Translations under genes and position numbers: made by a program | The notes under the pieces: generated by a model | Seen by the model: only the letters and a program-made list of their open reading frames with translations | Told to the model about the DNA's origin: nothing | Database searches by the model: none | Assembly: GCF_039649665.1 (NCBI RefSeq) | Contig: NZ_JBDJAW010000016.1 | Coordinates: 1-64,000 of the forward strand | Direction of reading: 5' to 3' | DNA: 64,000 nucleotides | DNA from: Microbispora sp. ZYX-F-249 | GTDB lineage: Bacteria; Actinomycetota; Actinomycetes; Streptosporangiales; Streptosporangiaceae | Shown: positions 41,473 to 48,907 of the stretch, in pieces | Position numbering within the stretch: position 1 is the stretch's first letter | Layout of the letters: each line of letters begins with the position of its first letter

Positions 41473-41576
41473 ACGATCACGCACACGACTGCGGCGGCAC
41501 GCCATGCGCGCGCCCCCGGCCCCTGCTCCGCCCCCGTCCTCCTCGTAGCTGCCGACACCCAGGACGGGACCACCGT

Positions 41577-41626
41577 GTCAAGGGTCAGCGAAGCTGATCG
41601 CGTGCGACGCCGTAGGCGCCCTTGAC
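41577..41626. repeat. 50-bp element with 8-bp inverted ends (GTCAAGGG / CCCTTGAC)
   Basis: The ends are a perfect inverted repeat and the interior contains a small hairpin (TCAGC-GAA-GCTGA). It shares the CCCTTGA edge with the 94-bp repeat family. There is one copy in the window. The surrounding 41473-41723 holds no gene that I can support. Confidence 0.4.
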
Positions 41627-41723
41627 TCGGCGGGCTCGGCCGGGACACTTGAGCAGCGAGGAGGACGGCAACACGCTCCCGATCGTTAGATCGTGTGAAC
41701 CCAGAAGTACCGGCCGACGTTTC

Positions 41724-42227
41724 ATGTGTATGACGCGTAAGCGCTGGGTCGCGCTCGCCGCCTCGGTCACCTTGGTTCTGGCGGCGCTGCTGTGGTGGAT
41801 GGTCACGGAGAACGACCGGCGGCTCGATGCCCAGATACGGCAGGCTCTTGAACGTTATGAGCAAGCTTTCGCGAGAGATGGCGTCGGTGCTACTCCAACA
41901 CCTCCTCGGCGGGAGGGATATGGCCGAAGTCTCGGCGTTCTGTCAATCGAGAAGGTGACCGTGCATAGGGACGGACAGACGCTTACCGCTGAGTTTGTTG
42001 GGGCCTTGTCCGCTGGAGCTTGTGGCGCGGATTACACCGCCCGCGCCGTGGAGTCTGAGCATGCGGTTCTGATCGTGGTGGAGGAGCACCCGCACGTGCA
42101 CGTGGGGGCACGGGCCTGCACCGCTGTGGGAATCCTCAACCAGGTGACCGTACGGCTCAGCCGTCCCTTGGGTGAGCGTGCGGTGCTGGAGGCCGAAAGA
42201 GGGATGCCAGTTCCCTCGACCTCATGA
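41724..42227 (+). CDS. Membrane-anchored hypothetical protein
   Basis: About 167 residues from ATG 41724 (ATG 41730 possible). A short basic lead (MTRKRW) precedes a membrane helix (VALAASVTLVLAALLWWMV) with the rest outside or periplasm-like. The extracytoplasmic part has two Cys (GACGADY, RACTAVG) and a beta-rich pattern (LSIEKVTVHRDGQTLTAEFVG; HAVLIVVEEHPHVHVG). No family recognised. First cargo gene inside the intact AICE. Confidence 0.6.
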   Translation: MCMTRKRWVALAASVTLVLAALLWWMVTENDRRLDAQIRQALERYEQAFARDGVGATPTPPRREGYGRSLGVLSIEKVTVHRDGQTLTAEFVGALSAGACGADYTARAVESEHAVLIVVEEHPHVHVGARACTAVGILNQVTVRLSRPLGERAVLEAERGMPVPSTS

Positions 42228-42258
42228 GGTGACAGGGTGCTCGCTACTGGCGGACGGA

Positions 42259-42352
42259 CCGAGCTGCCGGCGGCCGGGACCGGCCCCCAGGCCGCATGCC
42301 CGGCCGCCGAGCGGGCGACGGGCCGCGAGGCGGCGCGGAGCGCCGCCCTTGA
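42259..42352. repeat. GC-rich structured repeat, copy C
   Basis: 94 bp with only a handful of differences from copy B. The terminal hairpin is at 42329-42347 (8-bp arms, GGA loop). It lies in a 462-bp gene-free stretch (42228-42689); the remainder of that stretch shows only the promoter of the next gene. Confidence 0.8.
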
Positions 42353-42651
42353 TCCCTAAGATGCTAATTCGGCAGTCCATTGCCTGTCAGCGGCAACGGC
42401 GCAGTTGGACCCCGAGGCTCAACCGCAACAGATGGTGTTGCCACAGAACGAGCGGTGAGGCTCGGGGTAGCCCGGGCGGGCACATGCAGGACCACTGCGG
42501 GGATCAAGCCCAAGTAACAGGGCCATTCGCACTCTTTCGTTCCGCAGGAGTATGTAGACAAAACCTCCACGAGGGTTGATCATGGGTCGGAAGCCTCGTG
42601 TTGCTCATGTGGAGCTGTAAGGGATACAACCTGTGTCAATTCCATATTGAG

Positions 42652-42690
42652 TTGACGATTGGTAGCGCTGTGGATGGATACTGTTGCGCA
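42652..42690 (+). promoter_or_regulatory. Putative promoter, leaderless start of the ParB-like gene
   Basis: A TTGACG -35-like box at 42652-42657 and a GATACT -10-like box at 42677-42682 (spacer 19 bp) place the transcription start at or next to the ATG at 42690. No ribosome site is visible, which agrees with a leaderless message. Confidence 0.45.
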
Positions 42691-44141
42691 TGGAATACAA
42701 GGTATTGCCCCTCAAGCGGCTCCTCCTCGACACGCTCAATCCTCGGCATGACCCCATGACTGGCCAGCAAGATGCCATGCATGCCCTGCTGGCAGGCAAG
42801 GGAGGGGCACAGCTATTAAGGCTCGCAGAGGACATCGCAGAATATGGGCCAAGCCCCATCGAGTTACCACTTGTTATCCCTGAAGGTCAATTCTTTGTCG
42901 TCGTAGAAGGTAATCGGCGTATTGCGGCGATGAAGCTGCTCCAAGATCCGACCTTAGCTAGGGGCTCAAAAATCGAGCAAGCGATCCTTGAGCTTAGTAG
43001 CAGAACTGATTCCGCTATAGAGCTCCCGTGCGTTATCGCAGAGTCGCGGGATGAGGCTAGACGTTGGATCGAACTCCGGCACAACGGCAGTCAGCTAGGC
43101 GTCGGAGTTGTCGGGTGGAGCCCAGAAATGCAAGTGAGGTTCACTGGCATCTACTCCGGCCAGAGAGGACGGGCTCTCAGACTGACTGACGCGCTAGAGG
43201 CTGCATTTGCAGACGACGAGGAAATGAAGGGTCTCCTGCAAAGCGTCAAGTTGACCAGGCTGACGACACTCGGAAGGCTTGCTAGCGACCCAGATTTTCG
43301 TGCAGTAGTTGGGCTCACTTTTAAGCAAGATAAGCTTACGAGTGAGTACCCGCTTCGGGCGATGCGGCCTATCTGGCTCAAGGTCATGAAAGACCTGGCC
43401 GGATCGGTTACGGTCTCCTCTCTGAAGAATAAGAAGCAGCGGGGAGATTACATTGAGAAGCTCAGCGGGCTTGCTCCTCATCCAGAGGATGAGCCGACCC
43501 AGTCGGTGCCACCGCAAGAGGAAAGCCCTCCGCCTGCAGACCGGCCGAGAGAACCGGCCGGCGAGCCAAAAAAGGGCGGGCAAGAAACTCTATGGGAAGA
43601 GCCCTCCGCGGAACCTGCTCCTGACCCAGAGCCGGTACCGTCTCCTAGGCCGACGCAACCTATGGGTGATGACAGGGGCAACGTGTCCCGTGTCTCTAAT
43701 CAGAGGCCGCGGCCTATGCGGTTGTTCTACGGCGTCAGGCTGGCCAATGTCGGCCCAAAGGCTAAAGACGTTCTCCGGGAAGCTCAGCGGATAGATCTAC
43801 ATGAGTACCCAAATGCCGGGGCTGCTCTCATCCGTATCCTGGTCGAGCTAGTCATCGGCGAAGCAGTGGAAAGGCTCAAGTGGGAGGCGAGAACTGAGCT
43901 GAGAGACAGAATCAACGTATGTCTCGCCAAGCTCGATCCCACGAACAAGTCGGATCGGTACCTGCCGGTTCGCAGGGCGATGAGCGACAGGGATAGTCCC
44001 TTCTCAATGAGGTCCATGCAGGGCTATCTGCACAACGCCCATCTACCTGCTGACCCCCTCGGTCTCCGTGCACTTTCGGAAACTTATGCTACGCTTCTGC
44101 GTGATCTGGATGCCCAACTAGAAAGTCTCCCCCGAGCTTGA
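42690..44141 (+). CDS. ParB/Srx-like N-terminal domain protein (AICE cargo)
   Basis: The 483-residue protein opens with a ParB-like nuclease/NTPase fold: KVLPLKRLLLDTLNPRHDP, LAEDIAEYGPSPIELPLVI, and the diagnostic VEGNRRIAAMKLL at residues 72-84. A Pro/Glu-rich linker lies at about 262-335, and a helical C-terminal domain follows (DLHEYPNAGAALIRILVELVIGEAVERL). It is not a chromosome-partition ParB: there is no HTH of that family and no ParA neighbour. Its stop overlaps the start of a DNA adenine methyltransferase by TTGA. Base composition is clearly more AT-rich than neighbours, pointing to separate acquisition. It could be a nuclease or DNA-binding partner in a modification or defence system; that is inference. 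Confidence 0.75.
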   Translation: MEYKVLPLKRLLLDTLNPRHDPMTGQQDAMHALLAGKGGAQLLRLAEDIAEYGPSPIELPLVIPEGQFFVVVEGNRRIAAMKLLQDPTLARGSKIEQAILELSSRTDSAIELPCVIAESRDEARRWIELRHNGSQLGVGVVGWSPEMQVRFTGIYSGQRGRALRLTDALEAAFADDEEMKGLLQSVKLTRLTTLGRLASDPDFRAVVGLTFKQDKLTSEYPLRAMRPIWLKVMKDLAGSVTVSSLKNKKQRGDYIEKLSGLAPHPEDEPTQSVPPQEESPPPADRPREPAGEPKKGGQETLWEEPSAEPAPDPEPVPSPRPTQPMGDDRGNVSRVSNQRPRPMRLFYGVRLANVGPKAKDVLREAQRIDLHEYPNAGAALIRILVELVIGEAVERLKWEARTELRDRINVCLAKLDPTNKSDRYLPVRRAMSDRDSPFSMRSMQGYLHNAHLPADPLGLRALSETYATLLRDLDAQLESLPRA

Positions 44142-45034
44142 GATACTTCTATATTAGCCCGTTACGATACCCGGGCGGCAAAGCGGCCCTCGCCGACTTT
44201 TTCGCTGAGATAATTTCATCTCAGGGAACTCGCATCACGACTTTTGTCGAGCCTTTTGCGGGAGGTGCGGGGGCCGCCCTGCGCCTACTTTATACGGGAA
44301 GAATAAAGCAGCTCTTGCTGAACGATGCGAATCCGGGAATTGCGGCTTTCTGGAGGAGTGTCTTCTGGCATACCGATGAACTAAACGAGAGGTTGCGTAG
44401 CTGCGAGCTGTCCATTGATGCGTGGCATCACTATCGAGCCGTCTATGATGATCCGCTATCTTCGGAGATAGAGCTAGCCTTCGCTACGCTATACCTCAAC
44501 CGAACCAATCGGTCCGGAATACTTGGCGCGCGGCCGATCGGAGGATTGCGCCAAGATGGTAAGTGGAAGATCGATGCTCGATTTAATCGCCAAGATCTAA
44601 TTGACCGTATCACTATTCTCGGGCAGTATCGTGATCGGGTTCAGGTGTCACAATCCGATGCCCTGGAATTCTTGGAATCCACGCCTACGCGAAGCTCGTT
44701 TTTTTATGTTGATCCGCCATATCTTGGGCAGGGTGACGAGCTATACCTTAACACGCTACAGTGGGCTGATCATTTGCGTTTAGCGAACATCCTGCACCGT
44801 CGTCACCGACGATGGGTAGTAACTTATGATGCAGATCCGCGTATTCCTTCGATTCTGTATCCCGGCTTGCGTTGTGCCGAGTTCTCCATCAAACACACGG
44901 CGGCAAGGCAGCAAATAGGTTCAGAGTATGCAGTTTTTTCTGACAAGCTGACCGTTGACAGCATCAAGTTGCTGAGTCGAGGCTATTCCGCTTGGTTGTC
45001 AGACAGAGCTGATCGCGATGCCGCTGTCTCCTAA
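44138..45034 (+). CDS. D12-class (Dam-type) N6-adenine DNA methyltransferase
   Basis: The 298-residue protein starts at TTG 44138 within the preceding stop. D12-class motifs are SPLRYPGGKAAL near the N terminus, SAM-binding EPFAGGAGAAL at residues 38-48, LNDANPGIAAFW, LNRTNRSGILGARPIGG and catalytic DPPY at 192-195. It methylates adenine in a short DNA site (unknown). No partner restriction endonuclease of known type is nearby; the ParB-like protein is the only co-operonic gene. AT-richer than the rest of the element. Confidence 0.93.
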   Translation: MRYFYISPLRYPGGKAALADFFAEIISSQGTRITTFVEPFAGGAGAALRLLYTGRIKQLLLNDANPGIAAFWRSVFWHTDELNERLRSCELSIDAWHHYRAVYDDPLSSEIELAFATLYLNRTNRSGILGARPIGGLRQDGKWKIDARFNRQDLIDRITILGQYRDRVQVSQSDALEFLESTPTRSSFFYVDPPYLGQGDELYLNTLQWADHLRLANILHRRHRRWVVTYDADPRIPSILYPGLRCAEFSIKHTAARQQIGSEYAVFSDKLTVDSIKLLSRGYSAWLSDRADRDAAVS

Positions 45035-45080
45035 TTGTCGGACCTGAGGCCGATTGAAGGCGACCACGTAGCAGTGGTTG

Positions 45081-46376
45081 TTAGTCGAGCAGATCAGGGC
45101 GGCGACTAGTTAGGGCGCGGCGGGCCGCCACGTAGCGTTCGTGGAAATTGTCGGCGAGAGCTTCACGACGGTAGCGCTGACGTAGGACACGGTCGAGGTC
45201 TCCGGCCCGGTTCACGAGGTCGGTGAGGGACTTGCGCTCGATGTCGAATGCGGCCATGCCTCGCTCGACGGCGGCGTCAAGGTCTCCGCGTCGGGCGTGG
45301 ACGATGCCGAGGTCTATGTGGGCGTCGGCGACGCGCATAGGTGCGTTAGAGGTGCCGTCCGGGCGGGTGTGCATCTGGATCGTCTCCAGCGCGTGTTCCT
45401 CGGCCCGGTCGTTGTCCTCAAGCCACGTGTACGCAGTGGCGGCGTAGAAGACCCACTTGGCGTGGTCGAACACGAAGTGGTGATCCGGGTTCTCGGGGAG
45501 CGGCAGTTTGGCGAGGATGTCGGCCCCGCGTGAGAGCGCCTGGTCGGCTTCGCGGCGGTCGCCGATGCGGGCTAAGCCGCGGGCTTCTTGCAAGGTGAGC
45601 TGTACCTGTGCGCTGGATTGGCCGGCGAGGGCCTGGCCCTGGCGGGCGGCCGTGACAACGTCCTCGTATCGGCCTTCGACCAGGGCGAACCATGCGGACA
45701 TCTCGTGTGCCCAGCCCATGAGTTCGCCGTGTCCGACCTGGCGGCCCATCTCGTAGGCAGCCTGCCGGGCCGTCTCGGCTTCCTCACGCTCGCCCAGGTC
45801 GTAATGAACGCAGCCGAGCAGGGCGGTAAGCCATCCGGTGATGACCAGTAGTTCGCGGTGCTGGTCGAGTGTGATCCTGCCGGACAGGAGCCGGGTCACC
45901 TGGGCGAGGCGCTTTTGTGTCCGGTCGCGCAGCGTCGCGGCGGGGACAACCGGGTAGGCGCGGCACAGCAGATCGACGGCCTCGGCGAGGGCTTCGAGGG
46001 TGCCGGTCCCGACATCGGACGCCTGGAGCTGCTGCGCGAGCTCCATCGTGCCGTACAGTTCGGCCTCGGCCCGAAGCGCGTCGACCGGCATGACGTGTGC
46101 CTCGATGAGGCGGCTATTGCCGCTGCCTCTCTTTGCGGGAGAGAAGCCGAGATCTTCGGGCTGTAGTCCGGTGGCTTGAGTCAGCGCGAGTCGAAATGGG
46201 GCACGAGGCCAGGAGACTTCGCCGGCCTCCCATCGCCTAATGCGTTCTTCATCGACCGCGAGACGTTCCCTGATGCCCACAGGAGTGCGGTTAATCCGCT
46301 CGGCGAATTCGGCGCGGGTGAGCTGTTGCGCGTTGCGCCATGCGCGGAGTTGGACATTCGGGATGCTGTCTGGCAT
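45081..46376 (-). CDS. XRE-family regulator with TPR-like sensor region (AICE)
   Basis: 431 residues from ATG 46376 behind GGGAGGAAG. The HTH is at about 8-70 (VQLRAWRNAQQLTRAEFAERINR...VDEERIRRWEAGEVSWPRAPFR). The remainder is helical TPR-like repeats (LGCVHYDLGEREEAETARQAAYEMGR, ARQGQALAGQSSAQVQLTLQEARGLARIGDRREADQAL, split over several units). Such XRE-TPR proteins often sense small peptides or regulate mobile elements. It is divergent from the small AICE genes at 46520 and convergent with the methyltransferase. Confidence 0.85.
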   Translation of the reverse strand: MPDSIPNVQLRAWRNAQQLTRAEFAERINRTPVGIRERLAVDEERIRRWEAGEVSWPRAPFRLALTQATGLQPEDLGFSPAKRGSGNSRLIEAHVMPVDALRAEAELYGTMELAQQLQASDVGTGTLEALAEAVDLLCRAYPVVPAATLRDRTQKRLAQVTRLLSGRITLDQHRELLVITGWLTALLGCVHYDLGEREEAETARQAAYEMGRQVGHGELMGWAHEMSAWFALVEGRYEDVVTAARQGQALAGQSSAQVQLTLQEARGLARIGDRREADQALSRGADILAKLPLPENPDHHFVFDHAKWVFYAATAYTWLEDNDRAEEHALETIQMHTRPDGTSNAPMRVADAHIDLGIVHARRGDLDAAVERGMAAFDIERKSLTDLVNRAGDLDRVLRQRYRREALADNFHERYVAARRALTSRRPDLLD

Positions 46377-46519
46377 CTCGGGGTCTTCCTCCCGTCGGGG
46401 GGTCATCAGGGGGTTAAGAGGGGGGCTTTTCGGGGGTCCTATCGCACTCGCTTTGCCGGTGGACTTGCCATCAACCAACCACGGTACGTCAAGCGGCTTC
46501 CCGCCACAGGGAACGCCGG

Positions 46520-46729
46520 ATGAACGAGGAGATGGCGACGGTGACCCGGCCAGACGAGAACAGCGAGGCAAGACCCTGTCCTTCGTGTCGGGGACGTGGC
46601 ACCAAGCGGTGCCATTCACGCCGTCAGCTCGTCGTCGGCGGCGAAACCAGCGACGAACACGACTCGGGTGGGGAGCGGGAGTGCCTCGACTGCCTCGGAA
46701 ACGGCCGGGCCGAAGGGAGCGGAACATGA
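46520..46729 (+). CDS. Small zinc-finger-like AICE protein
   Basis: 69 residues with two CxxC pairs in a DnaJ-like pattern: CPSCRGRGTKRC and CLDCLGNG, separated by an acidic loop. It probably binds one or two zinc ions. It overlaps the next gene by ATGA and is divergent from the XRE regulator. Function unknown; small Cys-rich proteins are frequent in this element type. Confidence 0.7.
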   Translation: MNEEMATVTRPDENSEARPCPSCRGRGTKRCHSRRQLVVGGETSDEHDSGGERECLDCLGNGRAEGSGT

Positions 46730-47010
46730 ACCCGATCGAGGTTGCGGCGGTGGCCTACATGAACCGAAGCGACGAGGCGGACAAGCTCATCCGACTGCGT
46801 GACGCGCTGACCCGACTCAGCATCAACGCTGAGCTGCGCGACAACAACACGGCGCTGATGGTCAACCCGCCAAGTGGGCGGGGGATGCCGGTGTGGGTCT
46901 TCGTCGGCTATGGCGGCCAGTACTACTCATGGAACTCGGCAGGCAGGCGGCACCCCGTGTCCGATCTGGAGGGCGCCGCGAAGGTGATAGCCGCCTACGT
47001 TTGCCGCTGA
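46726..47010 (+). CDS. Hypothetical small AICE protein
   Basis: 94 residues from ATG 46726, overlapping the preceding stop. Helical N terminus (VAAVAYMNRSDEADKLIRLRDALTRL) then a beta-rich part (NNTALMVNPPSGRGMPVWVFV; GGQYYSWNSAGRRHPVSDLEGAAKVIAAYV). No family recognised. A strong hairpin follows its stop. Confidence 0.65.
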   Translation: MNPIEVAAVAYMNRSDEADKLIRLRDALTRLSINAELRDNNTALMVNPPSGRGMPVWVFVGYGGQYYSWNSAGRRHPVSDLEGAAKVIAAYVCR

Positions 47011-47013
47011 AGC

Positions 47014-47077
47014 GGGCGCGGCGAGGCAGTGAGCCGACGACGGGTCGGCAGCCATCAATCCCTGCCTCGTCGCGCCC
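47014..47077 (+). terminator. Terminator hairpin after the small AICE genes
   Basis: 16-bp arms at 47014-47029 and 47062-47077, paired throughout with one G-U, and a 32-base loop. It separates the small gene pair from the GntR regulator. Confidence 0.6.
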
Positions 47078-47242
47078 TTGATCTCCGGCAGGGCCACAGT
47101 GACTCGCCCCCGTGTCCCCCCGTGTGGCCCTGCCGGTCCCCTTCGCCCGGACTGCGAGTGCAGCCGAACGAGGTGACAGAAGCATCGAGCCGGTCTAGGC
47201 TCAAACTTAGTAAAACAACCTGTCGGCTGCTGGACGGTCGTG

Positions 47243-47971
47243 ATGTCTCTAGAGTCCGTGCCTCCGAAGTATGCACAGCTTGTGCAGACACTTCAGCGGC
47301 GTATCGAAGCGGGGGACTACCCTCCCGGAACCCTCCTGCCGAGCGAAAACCAGCTCATCCAAGAGTTCGGCGTCTCCCGTCCGACCGTCGTGGCGGCCCT
47401 CCGCATGCTTCGGGAACAGGGCTGGATCGATTCCCAGCAGGGCAAGGGCCGTTTCGTGCGGGGCCGTCCCGCCCTCGCCTCGCTCGAACAATCCCGGCCC
47501 GGCCACGCCTACCTCACCAGCGCCGAGACACCCTCGGCCGAACTACTGGAAGTCGGCGCGGTAGCCCTACCGAACAGGATCGCCGCTCTGCTCGACCTGC
47601 CGCCCAAGAGTAAGGCGTTCCTCCGTCGCCGACTGGTGTCACGCGGCGATGAGCCTTCCGAGATCGTCTCGCTGTGGCTGCCCCTGGACCTGTCGGAGGG
47701 GACGAACCTCACGAGCGCCGAGCCGCTGGCCCAGGGCATTCGCGAGCATATTCAGGCGCGTAAGGGCGTTCGGTTCGATCACGTCATCGAGCAGATCACG
47801 GCCCGGATGCCTACCTCTGATGAGGTCAAGCAGCTCGGTATGCCCAAGAACACGCCGGTCCTCGACGTCTACGCCGCGGTGCGCGACCCCGGTGGCCGGC
47901 CCCTTGCCGTGCTGGCTGTCGTGCTGCCTGCCGACCGTCACGAGCTGGAGGATGCCTATCCCATCGGGTAG
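47243..47971 (+). CDS. GntR-family regulator with UTRA domain (KorSA-type)
   Basis: About 242 residues from ATG 47243 (GTG 47240 possible). The winged helix is at about 8-75 (PKYAQLVQTLQRRIEAGDYPPGTLLPSENQLIQEFGVSRPTVVAALRMLREQGW in consecutive pieces) and the UTRA domain at about 90-235 (FLRRRLVSRGDEPSEIVSLWLPLDL). In pSAM2 the GntR protein KorSA represses the activator pra and thereby replication and transfer. The position here, immediately before a Pra-like gene with inverted repeats between them, fits the same job. Confidence 0.88.
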   Translation: MSLESVPPKYAQLVQTLQRRIEAGDYPPGTLLPSENQLIQEFGVSRPTVVAALRMLREQGWIDSQQGKGRFVRGRPALASLEQSRPGHAYLTSAETPSAELLEVGAVALPNRIAALLDLPPKSKAFLRRRLVSRGDEPSEIVSLWLPLDLSEGTNLTSAEPLAQGIREHIQARKGVRFDHVIEQITARMPTSDEVKQLGMPKNTPVLDVYAAVRDPGGRPLAVLAVVLPADRHELEDAYPIG

Positions 47972-47987
47972 GAACGCCTCACCTTCG

Positions 47988-48028
47988 GAGCCCACTTAGC
48001 TTAGGCACTTGACCTAGCAAGTGGGCTC
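47988..48028 (+). terminator. Hairpin between GntR and Pra-like genes
   Basis: 10-bp arms GAGCCCACTT and AAGTGGGCTC enclose a smaller partial stem, followed by TCTT. It could end the GntR message and also contains half of the inverted repeat described at 48004-48062. Confidence 0.6.
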
Positions 48029-48062
48029 TCTTATGCTCAAGGCACTCGATAGGTTAAGTGCC
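48004..48062. promoter_or_regulatory. Inverted repeat, candidate KorSA-like operator
   Basis: GGCACTTGACCTA at 48004-48016 and TAGGTTAAGTGCC at 48050-48062 are inverted copies with one mismatch, centred just upstream of the Pra-like gene (start 48089, RBS GAGAGGAG). Position and symmetry fit repressor control of the replication/transfer operon. Confidence 0.55.
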
Positions 48063-48088
48063 TATCAGTCAAGAGAGGAGAATGCCCG

Positions 48089-48511
48089 ATGGCTCTACAA
48101 GGTCCGATCCCCGTCAGCTTCGCCATGGTCTTCCCGCACGGCTGCTACCTCGTTGGTGAGGTGGAGGCGGTCAAGGACTTCGACGCCTCGGCCAACGGCC
48201 GATTCGTGCAGGCGCGCGACAAGCAGAGCGGCGAACTGGTCTGGCAGATCGCCGTCATGGACGCCGACCCCCAGGTCAAGCCCGCTCAGAAGACCGTCGC
48301 CGTAAAGATCATCGCCCCCGTCCAGCCGGTTCCCCCGGCCCCCGTCGCGGGCCTGCCCTTCACGCCGGTCGAGTTCAACGGCGTCACCGTCACCCCGTAC
48401 GTCAACGGAAACGGCCGCCTGGCCTACTCCATCCGCGTTCGGGAGATGCGTCCGCCTCGGACGGGCTCGGCCAAGTCCGGACACGCGGGCGGCAAGGAGG
48501 CGGCGGCGTGA
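48089..48511 (+). CDS. Pra-like AICE activator (replication/integration/excision)
   Basis: 140 residues from ATG 48089. The sequence has the pattern I associate with the conserved AICE protein annotated as Pra: IPVSFAMVFPHGCYLVGEVEAVKDF, VQARDKQSGELVWQIAVMDADP, VKIIAPVQPVPP and LPFTPVEFNGVTVTPYVN. In pSAM2 Pra switches on replication, excision and integration genes. It is the first gene after the GntR regulator and overlaps the next by GTGA. The name rests on recalled family resemblance. Confidence 0.65.
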   Translation: MALQGPIPVSFAMVFPHGCYLVGEVEAVKDFDASANGRFVQARDKQSGELVWQIAVMDADPQVKPAQKTVAVKIIAPVQPVPPAPVAGLPFTPVEFNGVTVTPYVNGNGRLAYSIRVREMRPPRTGSAKSGHAGGKEAAA

Positions 48512-48822
48512 ACTGGCGGCCGTACACGCACCTGACCATGTCGGTCGATCCCGGTGAGCGTCCCCGCATCGGCGTCTCGTTCTACGGCTCGATCACTGCG
48601 GCCAGCGCGCGAGTGCTGGAGTCGGGGCGGCCGTACCTGGTCCTGGAGTCCGGCGAGGCAGACGTGACTGTCTCGGCCACCGGGGCGGCCAGTCCGGTCA
48701 CCGCCGAAGACCTGGACATCGCACGGCAGATCTTCAACGCCGCCGCGCGGTACTTGGCCGACTGCGAGCGACTGCACGCCGACCACACCGAACACGCTCA
48801 GGCCACCGGCCCGGCGGCCTGA
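48508..48822 (+). CDS. Hypothetical AICE protein
   Basis: 104 residues from GTG 48508 behind GGAGG, overlapping the preceding stop. Beta-rich N-terminal half (HLTMSVDPGERPRIGVSFYG; RPYLVLESGEADVTVS) and a helical tail (AEDLDIARQIFNAAARYLADCERLHADH). No family recognised. A perfect hairpin follows its stop. Confidence 0.6.
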   Translation: MNWRPYTHLTMSVDPGERPRIGVSFYGSITAASARVLESGRPYLVLESGEADVTVSATGAASPVTAEDLDIARQIFNAAARYLADCERLHADHTEHAQATGPAA

Positions 48823-48831
48823 CACAAGGAC

Positions 48832-48863
48832 GGGGCCGCTGGAACTGGCATTCCAGCGGCCCC
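48832..48863 (+). terminator. Perfect 13-bp terminator hairpin before traSA-like gene
   Basis: Arms 48832-48844 and 48851-48863, loop CTGGCA. It separates the early genes from the transfer gene. Confidence 0.8.
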
Positions 48864-48907
48864 CAGATCTCTCACACACGCCAATGCCTGAGAGGACACC
48901 AAGCCTA

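Noticed and set aside
42690-44141. Chromosome or plasmid partition ParB
   Set aside because: Only the N-terminal ParB-like fold is seen; there is no HTH of the ParB family, no ParA gene and no parS-like site nearby, and the gene is coupled to a methyltransferase.
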